Assembly: GCA_023078555.1 (NCBI GenBank)
Contig: CM041199.1
Coordinates: forward strand, 10,961,943 to 11,025,942
Source of the DNA: Ulva prolifera
Taxonomy: Eukaryota > Chlorophyta > Ulvophyceae > Ulvales > Ulvaceae
Direction of reading: 5' to 3'
DNA: 64,000 bases
In this document: piece by piece, positions 48,779 to 60,914 of the stretch
Numbering within the stretch: position 1 is the first letter of the stretch
How the letters are laid out: each line of letters begins with the position of its first letter
Position numbers and translations under genes: made by a program
The notes under the pieces: model-generated
Database searches by the model: none
The model's input: only the letters and a program-made list of their open reading frames with translations
Told to the model about the DNA's origin: nothing

Positions 48779-50275
48779 ATGGACTTGGCTATAGACAAGC
48801 ATACCCCCGCGCACCATAGGGAAGTTGCCAGAAACATCCTTTGATTCTGAAAGATCTAGGACGTCAAGTATGCATTGCACAGTTGTTGCTAACTCCTAGG
48901 AGTCGCGTGGAACAAAAGTGCACACTTTTCACCAACCATGTGAATGGACTTGGTTGTAGCCACGCAACCCCCCGCGCAGCAAAAGGTACGTCGCCATCAA
49001 CATTCCAAGATGTTGGGGGGTATGGGATGTCCATCATTCATTGCGTATTTTCTGCAGACACCATGGCGTGGTGTGGTGCAAAAGTGCACATTTTCCACCA
49101 ACCCATGTGAATGGACTTGGTTGTACCCACGCACCCCCTGCGCATCAAAAGGTACGTCGCCATCAACATTCCAAGATGTTGGGGGTATGGGATGTCCATC
49201 ATTCATTGCGTATTTTCTGCAGACACCATGGAGTGGTGTGGTGCAAAAGTGCACACTTTCCACCAACCCATGTGAATGGACTTGGTTGTAGCCACGCAAC
49301 CCCCCGCGCATCAAAAGGTACGTCCCCATGAACATTCAAAGATGTTGGGGGGTATGGGATGTCCATCGTCCATTGCGTATTTTCTGCAGACACCATGGAG
49401 TGGTGTAATGCAAAAGTGCACACTTTCCACCAACCCATGTGAACGGACTTGGTTGCAGCCACGCAACCCCCCGCACATCAAAGGTACGACTACATGAACA
49501 TTCCAAGATGTTGGGGGGCATGGGATGTCCATCATTCATTGCGTATTTTCTGCAGACACCATGGAGTGGTGTGGTGCAAAAGTGCACACTTTCCACCAAC
49601 CCATGTGAATGGACTTGGTTGTAGCCACGCAACCCCCCGCGCATCAAAAGGTACGTCGACATGAACATTCAAAGATGTTGGGGGGTATGGGATGTCCATC
49701 ATTCATTGCGTATTTTCTGCAGACACCATGGCGTGGTGTGGTGCAAAAGTGCACACTTTCCACCAACCCATGTGAATGGACTTGGTTGTAGCCACGCAAC
49801 CCCCCGCGCATCAAAAGGTACGTCGCCATGAACATTCAAAGATGTTGGGGGGTATGAGATGTCCATCATTCATTGCGTATTTTCTGCAGACACCATGGAG
49901 TGGTGTGGTGCAAAAATGCACACTTTCCACCAACCCATGTGAATGGACTTGGTTGTAGCCACGCAACCCCCCGCGCAGCAAAAGGTACGTTGCCATCAAC
50001 ATTCCAAGATATTGGGGGGTATGGGATGTCCATCATTCATTGCGTATTTTCTGCAGACACCATGGCGTGGTGTGGTGCAAAAGTGCACACTTTCCACCAA
50101 CCCATGTGAATGGACTTGGTTGTAGCCACGCAACCCCCCGCGCATCAAAAGGTACGTCGCCATGAACATTCCAAGATGTTGGGGGGTATGGGATGATTAT
50201 CATTCATTGCATATTTGCTGCTGACTCCCAGGAGTGGCGTGGGGCAAAAGTGCACACTTTTCACCAACCTTGTGA
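48779..50275 (+). repeat. 9-monomer block (1,497 bp): A-C-E-C-D-C-C-C-B
   Basis: The A reads CCTAGGAGTCGCG, with a private G to C near 48904. The last four monomers (49609-50275) have ATGGCGTGG; AAAAATGCACAC; GATATTGG; and B. This run also occurs at 46617, 51769, 58087 and 60249 with one monomer more or less. Confidence 0.87.
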
Positions 50276-50938
50276 ATGGACTTGGCTATAGACAAGCATA
50301 CCCCCGCGCACCATAGGGAAGTTGCCAGAAACATCCTTTGATTCTGAAAGATCTAGGACGTCAAGTATGCATTGCACAGTTGTTGCTAACTCCCAGGAGT
50401 GGCGTGGAACAAAAGTGCACACTTTTCACCAACCATGTGAATGGACTTGGTTGTAGCCACGCAACCCCCCGCGCAGCAAAAGGTACGTTGCCATCAACAT
50501 TCAAAGATGTTGGGGGGTATGAGATGTCCATCATTCATTGCGTATTTTCTGCAGACACCATGGAGTGGTGTGGTGCAAAAGTGCACATTTTCCACCAACC
50601 CATGTGAATGGACTTGGTTGTACCCACGCACCCCCTGCGCATCAAAAGGTACGTCGCCATCAACATTCCAAGATGTTGGGGGTATGGGATGTCCATCATT
50701 CATTGCGTATTTTCTGCAGACACCATGGAGTGGTGTGGTGCAAAAGTGCACACTTTCCACCAACCCATGTGAATGGACTTGGTTGTAGCCACGCAACCCC
50801 CCGCGCATCAAAAGGTACGTCCCCATGAACATTCCAAGATGTTGTGGGGTATGGGATGATTATCATTCATTGCATATTTGCTGCTGACTCCCAGGAGTGG
50901 CGTGGGGCAAAAGTGCACACTTTTCACCAACCTTGTGA
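50276..50938 (+). repeat. 4-monomer block (663 bp): A-C-E-chimera
   Basis: A is followed by a C with ATTCAAAG, GAGATG and GTGCACATTTTCC, an E, and a chimeric C/B monomer. It is the shortest block containing the E cassette. Confidence 0.87.
50773..50938 (+). repeat. Chimeric monomer: C 5' part, B 3' part
   Basis: It starts with TACGTCCCCATG, the normal monomer after E, and continues as B from GATTATCATTC. It has a private GTTGTGGGGTATGGG. The switch is again in the middle G-rich tract. Confidence 0.85.
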
Positions 50939-52434
50939 ATGGACTTGGCTATAGACAAGCATACCCCCGCGCACCATAGGGAAGTTGCCAGAAACATCCT
51001 TTGATTCTGAAAGATCTAGGACGTCAAGTATGCATTGCACAGTTGTTGCTAACTCCCAGGAGTGGCGTGGAACAAAAGTGCACACTTTTCACCAACCATG
51101 TGAATGGACTTGGTTGTAGCCACGCAACCCCCCGCGCAGCAAAAGGTACGTTGCCATCAACATTCAAAGATGTTGGGGGGTATGAGATGTCCATCATTCA
51201 TTGCGTATTTTCTGCAGACACCATGGAGTGGTGTAATGCAAAAGTGCACACTTTCCACCAACCCATGTGAACGGACTTGGTTGCAGCCACGCAACCCCCC
51301 GCACATCAAAGGTACGACTACATGAACATTCCAAGATGTTGGGGGGTATGGGATGTCCATCATTCATTGCGTATTTTCTGCAGACACCATGGAGTGGTGT
51401 AATGCAAAAGTGCACACTTTCCACCAACCCATGTGAACGGACTTGGTTGCAGCCACGCAACCCCCCGCACATCAAAGGTACGACTACATGAACATTCCAA
51501 GATGTTGGGGGGCATGGGATGTCCATCATTCATTGCGTATTTTCTGCAAACACCATGGAGTGGTGTAATGCAAAAGTGCACACTTTCCACCAACCCATGT
51601 GAACGGACTTGGTTGCAGCCACGCAACCCCCCGCACATCAAAGGTACGACTACATGAACATTCCAAGATGTTGGGGGGCATGGGATGTCCATCATTCATT
51701 GCGTATTTTCTGCAGACACCATGGAGTGGTGTGGTGCAAAAGTGCACACTTTCCACCAACCCATGTGAATGGACTTGGTTGTAGCCACGCAACCCCCCGC
51801 GCATCAAAAGGTACGTCGCCATGAACATTCAAAGATGTTGGGGGGTATGAGATGTCCATCATTCATTGCGTATTTTCTGCAGACACCATGGAGTGGTGTG
51901 GTGCAAAAATGCACACTTTCCACCAACCCATGTGAATGGACTTGGTTGTAGCCACGCAACCCCCCGCGCAGCAAAAGGTACGTTGCCATCAACATTCCAA
52001 GATATTGGGGGGTATGGGATGTCCATCATTCATTGCGTATTTTCTGCAGACACCATGGCGTGGTGTGGTGCAAAAGTGCACACTTTCCACCAACCCATGT
52101 GAATGGACTTGGTTGTAGCCACGCAACCCCCCGCGCATCAAAAGGTACGTCGCCATGAACATTCCAAGATGTTGGGGGGTATGGGATGATTATCATTCAT
52201 TGCATATTTGCTGCTGACTCCCAGGAGTGGCGTGGGGCAAAAGTGCACACTTTTCACCAACCATGTGAATGGACTTGGTTGTAGCCACGCAACCCCCCGC
52301 GCATCAAAAGGTACGTCGCCATGAACATTCCAAGATGTTGGAGGGTATGGGATGATTATCATTCATTGCATATTTGCTGCTGACTCCCAGGAGTGGCGTG
52401 GGGCAAAAGTGCACACTTTTCACCAACCTTGTGA
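50939..52434 (+). repeat. 9-monomer block (1,496 bp): A-C-D-D-D-C-C-B-B
   Basis: The A-C start (ATTCAAAG, GAGATG, GTAATGC) followed by D is the same as at 43788 and 54928. The second D has CTGCAAACACC, as does the D at 44286, so the two blocks are related. All three Ds have GTACGACTAC. Confidence 0.87.
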
Positions 52435-54096
52435 ATGGACTTGGCTATAGACAAGCATACCTCCGCGCACCATAGGGAAGTTGCCAGAAACATCCTTTGA
52501 TTCTGAAAGATCTAGGACGTCAAGTATGCATTGCACAGTTGTTGCTAACTCCTAGGAGTGGCGTGGAACAAAAGTGCACACTTTTCACCAACCATGTGAA
52601 TGGACTTGGTTGTAGCCACGCAACCCCCCGCGCAGCAAAAGGTACGTCGCCATCAACATTCCAAGATGTTGGGGGGTATGGGATGTCCATCATTCATTGC
52701 GTATTTTCTGCAGACACCATGGCGTGGTGTGGTGCAAAAGTGCACATTTTCCACCAACCCATGTGAATGGACTTGGTTGTACCCACGCACCCCCTGCGCA
52801 TCAAAAGGTACGTCGCCATCAACATTCCAAGATGTTGGGGGTATGGGATGTCCATCATTCATTGCGTATTTTCTGCAGACACCATGGAGTGGTGTGGTGC
52901 AAAAGTGCACACTTTCCACCAACCCATGTGAATGGACTTGGTTGTAGCCACGCAACCCCCCGCGCATCAAAAGGTACGTCCCCATGAACATTCAAAGATG
53001 TTGGGGGGTATGGGATGTCCATCGTCCATTGCGTATTTTCTGCAGACACCATGGAGTGGTGTGGTGCAAAAGTGCACACTTTCCACCAACCCATGTGAAT
53101 GGACTTGGTTGTAGCCACGCAACCCCCCGCGCATCAAAAGGTACGTCCCCATGAACATTCAAAGATGTTGGGGGGTATGGGATGTCCATCATCCATTGCG
53201 TATTTTCTGCAGACACCATGGAGTGGTGTGGTGCAAAAGTGTACACTTTCCACCAACCCATGTGAATGGACTTGGTTGTAGCCACGCAACCCCCCGCGCA
53301 TCAAAAGGTACATCGCCATCAACATTCCAAGATGTTGGGGGGTATGGGATGTCCATCATTCATTGCGTATTTTCTGCAGACACCATGGAGTGGTGTGGTG
53401 CAAAAGTGCACACTTTCCACCAACCCATGTGAATGGACTTGGTTGTAGCCACGCAACCCCCCGCGCATCAAAAGGTACGTCGCCATGAACATTCCAAGAT
53501 GTTGGGGGGTATGGGATGATTATCATTCATTGCATATTTGCTGCTGACTCCCAGGAGTGGCGTGGGGCAAAAGTGCACACTTTTCACCAACCTTGTGAAT
53601 GGACTTGGCTATAGACAAGCATACCCCCGCGCACCATAGGGAAGTTGCCAGAAACATCCTTTGATTCTGAAAGATCTAGGACGTCAAGTATGCATTGCAC
53701 AGTTGTTGCTAACTCCTAGGAGTGGCGTGGAACAAAAGTGCACACTTTTCACCAACCATGTGAATGGACTTGTTTGTAGCCACGCAACCCCCCGCGCAGC
53801 AAAAGGTACGTCGCCATCAACATTCCAAGATGTTGGAGGGTATGGGATGTCCATCATTCATTGCGTATTTTCTGCAGACACCATGGAGTGGTGTAATGCA
53901 AAAGTGCACACTTTCCACCAACCCATGTGAATGGACTTGGTTGTAGCCACGCAACCCCCCGCGCATGAAAAGGTGCGTCGCCATGAACATTCCAAGATGT
54001 TGGGGGGTATGGGATGATTATCATTCATTGCATATTTGCTGCTGACTCCCAGGAGTGGCGTGGGGCAAAAGTGCACACTTTTCACCAACCATGTGA
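52435..54096 (+). repeat. 10-monomer unit (1,662 bp): A-C-E-C-C-C-B then A-C-B
   Basis: The first A is at 52435 and the second at 53599. Private changes are ACCTCCGCGC near 52463 and CTTGTTTGTAG near 53771. The same order, with one extra C, occurs at 60915-62744, so this is a dispersed higher-order unit of domain II. Confidence 0.87.
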
Positions 54097-54927
54097 ATGG
54101 ACTTGGCTATAGACAAGCATACCCCCGCGCACCATAGGGAAGTTGCCAGAAACATCCTTTGATTCTGAAAGATCTAGGACGTCAAGTATGCATTGCACAG
54201 TTGTTGCTAACTCCCAGGAGTGGCGTGGAACAAAAGTGCACACTTTTCACCAACCATGTGAATGGACTTGGTTGTAGCCACGCAACCCCCCGCGCAGCAA
54301 AAGGTACGTTGCCATCAACATTCCAAGATGTTGGGGGGTATGGGATGTCCATCAGTCATTGCGTATTTTCTGCAGACACCATGGAGTGGTGTGGTGCAAA
54401 AGTGTACACTTTCCACCAACCCATGTGAATGGACTTGGTTGTAGCCACGCAACCCCCCGCGCATCAAAAGGTACATCGCCATCAACATTCCAAGATGTTG
54501 GGGGGTATGGGATGTCCATCATTCATTGCGTATTTTCTGCAGACACCATGGAGTGGTGTGGTGCAAAAGTGCACACTTTCCACCAACCCATGTGAATGGA
54601 CTTGGTTGTAGCCACGCAACCCCCCGCGCATCAAAAGGTACGTCGCCATGAACATTCCAAGATGTTAGGGGGTATGGGATGATTATCATTCATTGCATAT
54701 TTGCTGCTGACTCCCAGGAGTGGCGTGGGGCAAAAGTGCACACTTTTCACCAACCATGTGAATGGACTTGGTTGTAGCCACGCAACCCCCCGCGCATCAA
54801 AAGGTACGTCGCCATGAACATTCCAAGATGTTGGAGGGTATGGGATGATTATCATTCATTGCATATTTGCTGCTGACTCCCAGGAGTGGCGTGGGGCAAA
54901 AGTGCACACTTTTCACCAACCTTGTGA
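54097..54927 (+). repeat. 5-monomer block (831 bp): A-C-C-B-B
   Basis: This resembles a domain I subunit placed inside domain II: A with CCCAGG, a C with GTGTACAC, a C with TACATCGCC and two Bs. It lacks the AAGACGTTGG of 5b. A private change is CATCAGTCATTG near 54355. Confidence 0.87.
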
Positions 54928-56424
54928 ATGGACTTGGCTATAGACAAGCATACCCCCGCGCACCATAGGGAAGTTGCCAGAAACATCCTTTGATTCTGAA
55001 AGATCTAGGACGTCAAGTATGCATTGCACAGTTGTTGCTAACTCCCAGGAGTGGCGTGGAACAAAAGTGCACACTTTTCACCAACCATGTGAATGGACTT
55101 GGTTGTAGCCACGCAACCCCCCGCGCAGCAAAAGGTACGTTGCCATCAACATTCAAAGATGTTGGGGGGTATGAGATGTCCATCATTCATTGCGTATTTT
55201 CTGCAGACACCATGGAGTGGTGTAATGCAAAAGTGCACACTTTCCACCAACCCATGTGAACGGACTTGGTTGCAGCCACGCAACCCCCCGCACATCAAAG
55301 GTACGACTACATGAACATTCCAAGATGTTGGGGGGTATGGGATGTCCATCATTCATTGCGTATTTTCTGCAGACACCATGGAGTGGTGTAATGCAAAAGT
55401 GCACACTTTCCACCAACCCATGTGAACGGACTTGGTTGCAGCCACGCAACCCCCCGCACATCAAAGGTACGACTACATGAACATTCCAAGATGTTGGGGG
55501 GCATGGGATGTCCATCATTCATTGCGTATTTTCTGCAGACACCATGGAGTGGTGTGGTGCAAAAGTGCACACTTTCCACCAACCCATGTGAATGGACTTG
55601 GTTGTAGCCACGCAACCCCCCGCGCATCAAAAGGTACGTCGACATGAACATTCAAAGATGTTGGGGGGTATGGGATGTCCATCATTCATTGCGTATTTTC
55701 TGCAGACACCATGGAGTGGTGTAATGCAAAAGTGCACACTTTCCACCAACCCATGTGAACGGACTTGGTTGCAGCCACGCAACCCCCCGCACATCAAAGG
55801 TACGATGACATGAACATTCCAAGATGTTGGGGGGTATGGGATGTCCATCATTCATTGCGTATTTTCTGCAGACACCATGGAGTGGTGTAATGCAAAAGTG
55901 CACACTTTCCACCAACCCATGTGAACGGACTTGGTTGCAGCCACGCAACCCCCCGCACATCAAAGGTACGACTACATGAACATTCCAAGATGTTGGGGGG
56001 CATGGGATGTCCATCATTCATTGCGTATTTTCTGCAGACACCATGGAGTGGTGTGGTGCAAAAGTGCACACTTTCCACCAACCCATGTGAATGGACTTGG
56101 TTGTAGCCACGCAACCCCCCGCGCATCAAAAGGTACGTCGACATGAACATTCAAAGATGTTGGGGGGTATGAGATGTCCATCATTCATTGCGTATTTTCT
56201 GCAGACACCATGGAGTGGTGTGGTGCAAAAATGCACACTTTCCACCAACCCATGTGAATGGACTTGGTTGTAGCCACGCAACCCCCCGCGCATCAAAAGG
56301 TACGTCCCCATGAACATTCAAAGATGTTGGGGGGTATGGGATGTCCATCGTCCATTGCGTATTTTCTGCAGACACCATGGAGTGGTGTGGTGCAAAAGTG
56401 CACACTTTCCACCAACCCATGTGA

Positions 56425-56590
56425 ATGGACTTGGTTGCAGCCACGCAACCCCCCGCACATCAAAGGTACGATGACATGAACATTCCAAGATGTTGGGGGG
56501 TATGGGATGTCCATCATTCATTGCGTATTTTCTGCAGACACCATGGAGTGGTGTAATGCAAAAGTGCACACTTTCCACCAACCCATGTGA
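56425..56590 (+). repeat. D monomer with C-type start
   Basis: It reads ATGGACTTGGTTGCAG, then CCGCACATCAAAGG and GTACGATGAC. Everything is D except the first CpG, which is TpG as in A, B and C. This could be gene conversion, a crossover near the monomer start, or a single deamination. Confidence 0.8.
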
Positions 56591-57256
56591 ATGGACTTGG
56601 TTGTAGCCACGCAACCCCCCGCGCATCAAAAGGTACATCGCCATCAACATTCCAAGATGTTGGGGGGTATGGGATGTCCATCATTCATTGCGTATTTTCT
56701 GCAGACACCATGGAGTGGTGTGGTGCAAAAGTGCACATTTTCCACCAACCCATGTGAATGGACTTGGTTGTACCCACGCACCCCCTGCGCATCAAAAGGT
56801 ACGTCGCCATCAACATTCCAAGATGTTGGGGGTATGGGATGTCCATCATTCATTGCGTATTTTCTGCAGACACCATGGAGTGGTGTGGTGCAAAAGTGCA
56901 CACTTTCCACCAACCCATGTGAATGGACTTGGTTGTAGCCACGCAACCCCCTGCGCATCAAAAGGTACGTCCCCATGAACATTCAAAGATGTTGGGGGGT
57001 ATGGGATGTCCATCGTCCATTGCGTATTTTCTGCAGACACCATGGAGTGGTGTGGTGCAAAAGTGCACACTTTCCACCAACCCATGTGAATGGACTTGGT
57101 TGTAGCCACGCAACCCCCCGCGCATCAAAAGGTACGTCGACATGAACATTCAAAGATGTTGGGGGGTATGGGATGTCCATCATTCATTGCGTATTTTCTG
57201 CAGACACCATGGAGTGGTGTAATGCAAAAGTGCACACTTTCCACCAACCCATGTGA

Positions 57257-58086
57257 ACGGACTTGGTTGCAGCCACGCAACCCCCCGCACATCAAAGGTA
57301 CGATGACATGAACATTCCAAGATGTTGGGGGGTATGGGATGTCCATCATTCATTGCGTATTTTCTGCAGACACCATGGAGTGGTGTAATGCAAAAGTGCA
57401 CACTTTCCACCAACCCATGTGAACGGACTTGGTTGCAGCCACGCAACCCCCCGCACATCAAAGGTACGATGACATGAACATTCCAAGATGTTGGGGGGTA
57501 TGGGATGTCCATCATTCATTGCGTATTTTCTGCAGACACCATGGAGTGGTGTAATGCAAAAGTGCACACTTTCCACCAACCCATGTGAACGGACTTGGTT
57601 GCAGCCACGCAACCCCCCGCACATCAAAGGTACGATGACATGAACATTCCAAGATGTTGGGGGGTATGGGATGTCCATCATTCATTGCGTATTTTCTGCA
57701 GACACCATGGAGTGGTGTAATGCAAAAGTGCACACTTTCCACCAACCCATGTGAACGGACTTGGTTGCAGCCACGCAACCCCCCGCACATCAAAGGTACG
57801 ATGACATGAACATTCCAAGATGTTGGGGGGTATGGGATGTCCATCATTCATTGCGTATTTTCTGCAGACACCATGGAGTGGTGTAATGCAAAAGTGCACA
57901 CTTTCCACCAACCCATGTGAACGGACTTGGTTGCAGCCACGCAACCCCCCGCACATCAAAGGTACGATGACATGAACATTCCAAGATGTTGGGGGGTATG
58001 GGATGTCCATCATTCATTGCGTTTTTTCTGCAGACACCATGGAGTGGTGTGGTGCAAAAGTGCACACTTTCCACCAACCCATGTGA
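57257..58086 (+). repeat. Run of five D monomers (5 x 166 bp)
   Basis: D monomers start at 57257, 57423, 57589, 57755 and 57921, all with GTACGATGAC. The first four read the same. The fifth ends with GCGTTTTTTCTG and GTGGTGC. This is the longest uniform monomer run in the window; elsewhere D occurs one to three at a time. It suggests recent local amplification at the single-monomer level. Confidence 0.92.
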
Positions 58087-58919
58087 ATGGACTTGGTTGT
58101 AGCCACGCAACCCCCCGCGCATCAAAAGGTACGTCGACATGAACATTCAAAGATGTTGGGGGGTATGGGATGTCCATCATTCATTGCGTATTTTCTGCAG
58201 ACACCATGGCGTGGTGTGGTGCAAAAGTGCACACTTTCCACCAACCCATGTGAATGGACTTGGTTGTAGCCACGCAACCCCCCGCGCATCAAAAGGTACG
58301 TCGCCATGAACATTCAAAGATGTTGGGGGGTATGAGATGTCCATCATTCATTGCGTATTTTCTGCAGACACCATGGAGTGGTGTGGTGCAAAAATGCACA
58401 CTTTCCACCAACCCATGTGAATGGACTTGGTTGTAGCCACGCAACCCCCCGCGCAGCAAAAGGTACGTTGCCATCAACATTCCAAGATATTGGGGGGTAT
58501 GGGATGTCCATCATTCATTGCGTATTTTCTGCAGACACCATGGCGTGGTGTGGTGCAAAAGTGCACACTTTCCACCAACCCATGTGAATGGACTTGGTTG
58601 TAGCCACGCAACCCCCCGCGCATCAACAGGTACGTCGCCATGAACATTCCAAGATGTTGGGGGGTATGGGATGATTATCATTCATTGCATATTTGCTGCT
58701 GACTCCCAGGAGTGGCGTGGGGCAAAAGTGCACACTTTTCACCAACCATGTGAATGGACTTGGTTGTAGCCACGCAACCCCCCGCGCATCAAAAGGTACG
58801 TCGCCATGAACATTCCAAGATGTTGGAGGGTATGGGATGATTATCATTCATTGCATATTTGCTGCTGACTCCCAGGAGTGGCGTGGGGCAAAAGTGCACA
58901 CTTTTCACCAACCTTGTGA

Positions 58920-60914
58920 ATGGACTTGGCTATAGACAAGCATACCCCCGCGCACCATAGGAAAGTTGCCAGAAACATCCTTTGATTCTGAAAGATCTAG
59001 GACGTCAAGTATGCATTGCACAGTTGTTGCTAACTCCTAGGAGTGGCGTGGAACAAAAGTGCACACTTTTCACCAACCATGTGAATGGACTTGGTTGTAG
59101 CCACGCAACCCCCCGCGCAGCAAAAGGTACGTCGCCATCAACATTCCAAGATGTTGGGGGGTATGGGATGTCCATCATTCATTGCGTATTTTCTGCAGAC
59201 ACCATGGCGTGGTGTGGTGCAAAAGTGCACATTTTCCACCAACCCATGTGAATGGACTTGGTTGTACCCACGCACCCCCTGCGCATCAAAAGGTACGTCG
59301 CCATCAACATTCCAAGATGTTGGGGGTATGGGATGTCCATCATTCATTGCGTATTTTCTGCAGACACCATGGAGTGGTGTGGTGCAAAAGTGCACACTTT
59401 CCACCAACCCATGTGAATGGACTTGGTTGTAGCCACGCAACCCCCCGCGCATCAAAAGGTACGTCCCCATGAACATTCAAAGATGTTGGGGGGTATGGGA
59501 TGTCCATCGTCCATTGCGTATTTTCTGCAGACACCATGGAGTGGTGTGGTGCAAAAGTGCACACTTTCCACCAACCCATGTGAATGGACTTGGTTGTAGC
59601 CACGCAACCCCCCGCGCATCAAAAGGTACGTCGACATGAACATTCAAAGATGTTGGGGGGTATGGGATGTCCATCATTCATTGCGTATTTTCTGCAGACA
59701 CCATGGAGTGGTGTAATGCAAAAGTGCACACTTTCCACCAACCCATGTGAACGGACTTGGTTGCAGCCACGCAACCCCCCGCACATCAAAGGTACGATGA
59801 CATGAACATTCCAAGATGTTGGGGGGTATGGGATGTCCATCATTCATTGCGTATTTTCTGCAGACACCATGGAGTGGTGTAATGCAAAAGTGCACACTTT
59901 CCACCAACCCATGTGAACGGACTTGGTTGCAGCCACGCAACCCCCCGCACATCAAAGGTACGATGACATGAACATTCCAAGATGTTGGGGGGTATGGGAT
60001 GTCCATCATTCATTGCGTATTTTCTGCAGACACCATGGAGTGGTGTAATGCAAAAGTGCACACTTTCCACCAACCCATGTGAACGGACTTGGTTGCAGCC
60101 ACGCAACCCCCCGCACATCAAAGGTACGACTACATGAACATTCCAAGATGTTGGGGGGCATGGGATGTCCATCATTCATTGCGTATTTTCTGCAGACACC
60201 ATGGAGTGGTGTGGTGCAAAAGTGCACACTTTCCACCAACCCATGTGAATGGACTTGGTTGTAGCCACGCAACCCCCCGCGCATCAAAAGGTACGTCGCC
60301 ATGAACATTCAAAGATGTTGGGGGGTATGAGATGTCCATCATTCATTGCGTATTTTCTGCAGACACCATGGAGTGGTGTGGTGCAAAAATGCACACTTTC
60401 CACCAACCCATGTGAATGGACTTGGTTGTAGCCACGCAACCCCCCGCGCAGCAAAAGGTACGTTGCCATCAACATGCCAAGATGTTGGGGGGTATGGGAT
60501 GTCCATCATTCATTGCGTATTTTCTGCAGACACCATGGCGTGGTGTGGTGCAAAAGTGCACACTTTCCACCAACCCATGTGAATGGACTTGGTTGTAGCC
60601 ACGCAACCCCCCGCGCATCAAAAGGTACGTCGCCATGAACATTCCAAGATGTTGGGGGGTATGGGATGATTATCATTCATTGCATATTTGCTGCTGACTC
60701 CCAGGAGTGGCGTGGGGCAAAAGTGCACACTTTTCACCAACCATGTGAATGGACTTGGTTGTAGCCACGCAACCCCCCGCGCATCAAAAGGTACGTCGCC
60801 ATGAACATTCCAAGATGTTGGAGGGTATGGGATGATTATCATTCATTGCATATTTGCTGCTGACTCCCAGGAGTGGCGTGGGGCAAAAGTGCACACTTTT
60901 CACCAACCTTGTGA
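58920..60914 (+). repeat. 12-monomer block (1,995 bp): A-C-E-C-C-D-D-D-C-C-B-B
   Basis: It combines the E cassette with a three-D run (59751-60248) and the ending C-C-B-B seen also at 51769-52434. Private changes are CCATAGGAAAG near 58962 in the A and ACATGCCAAG near 60475. Confidence 0.87.

Larger units (their letters stand above)
54928..58919 (+). repeat. 24-monomer block (3,992 bp) rich in D
   Basis: The order is A, C, two D, C, two D, two C, a D-like hybrid, C, E, two C, five D, three C and two B. It contains nine D monomers, the densest D cluster in the window, and one E cassette at 56591-57089. Confidence 0.87.
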
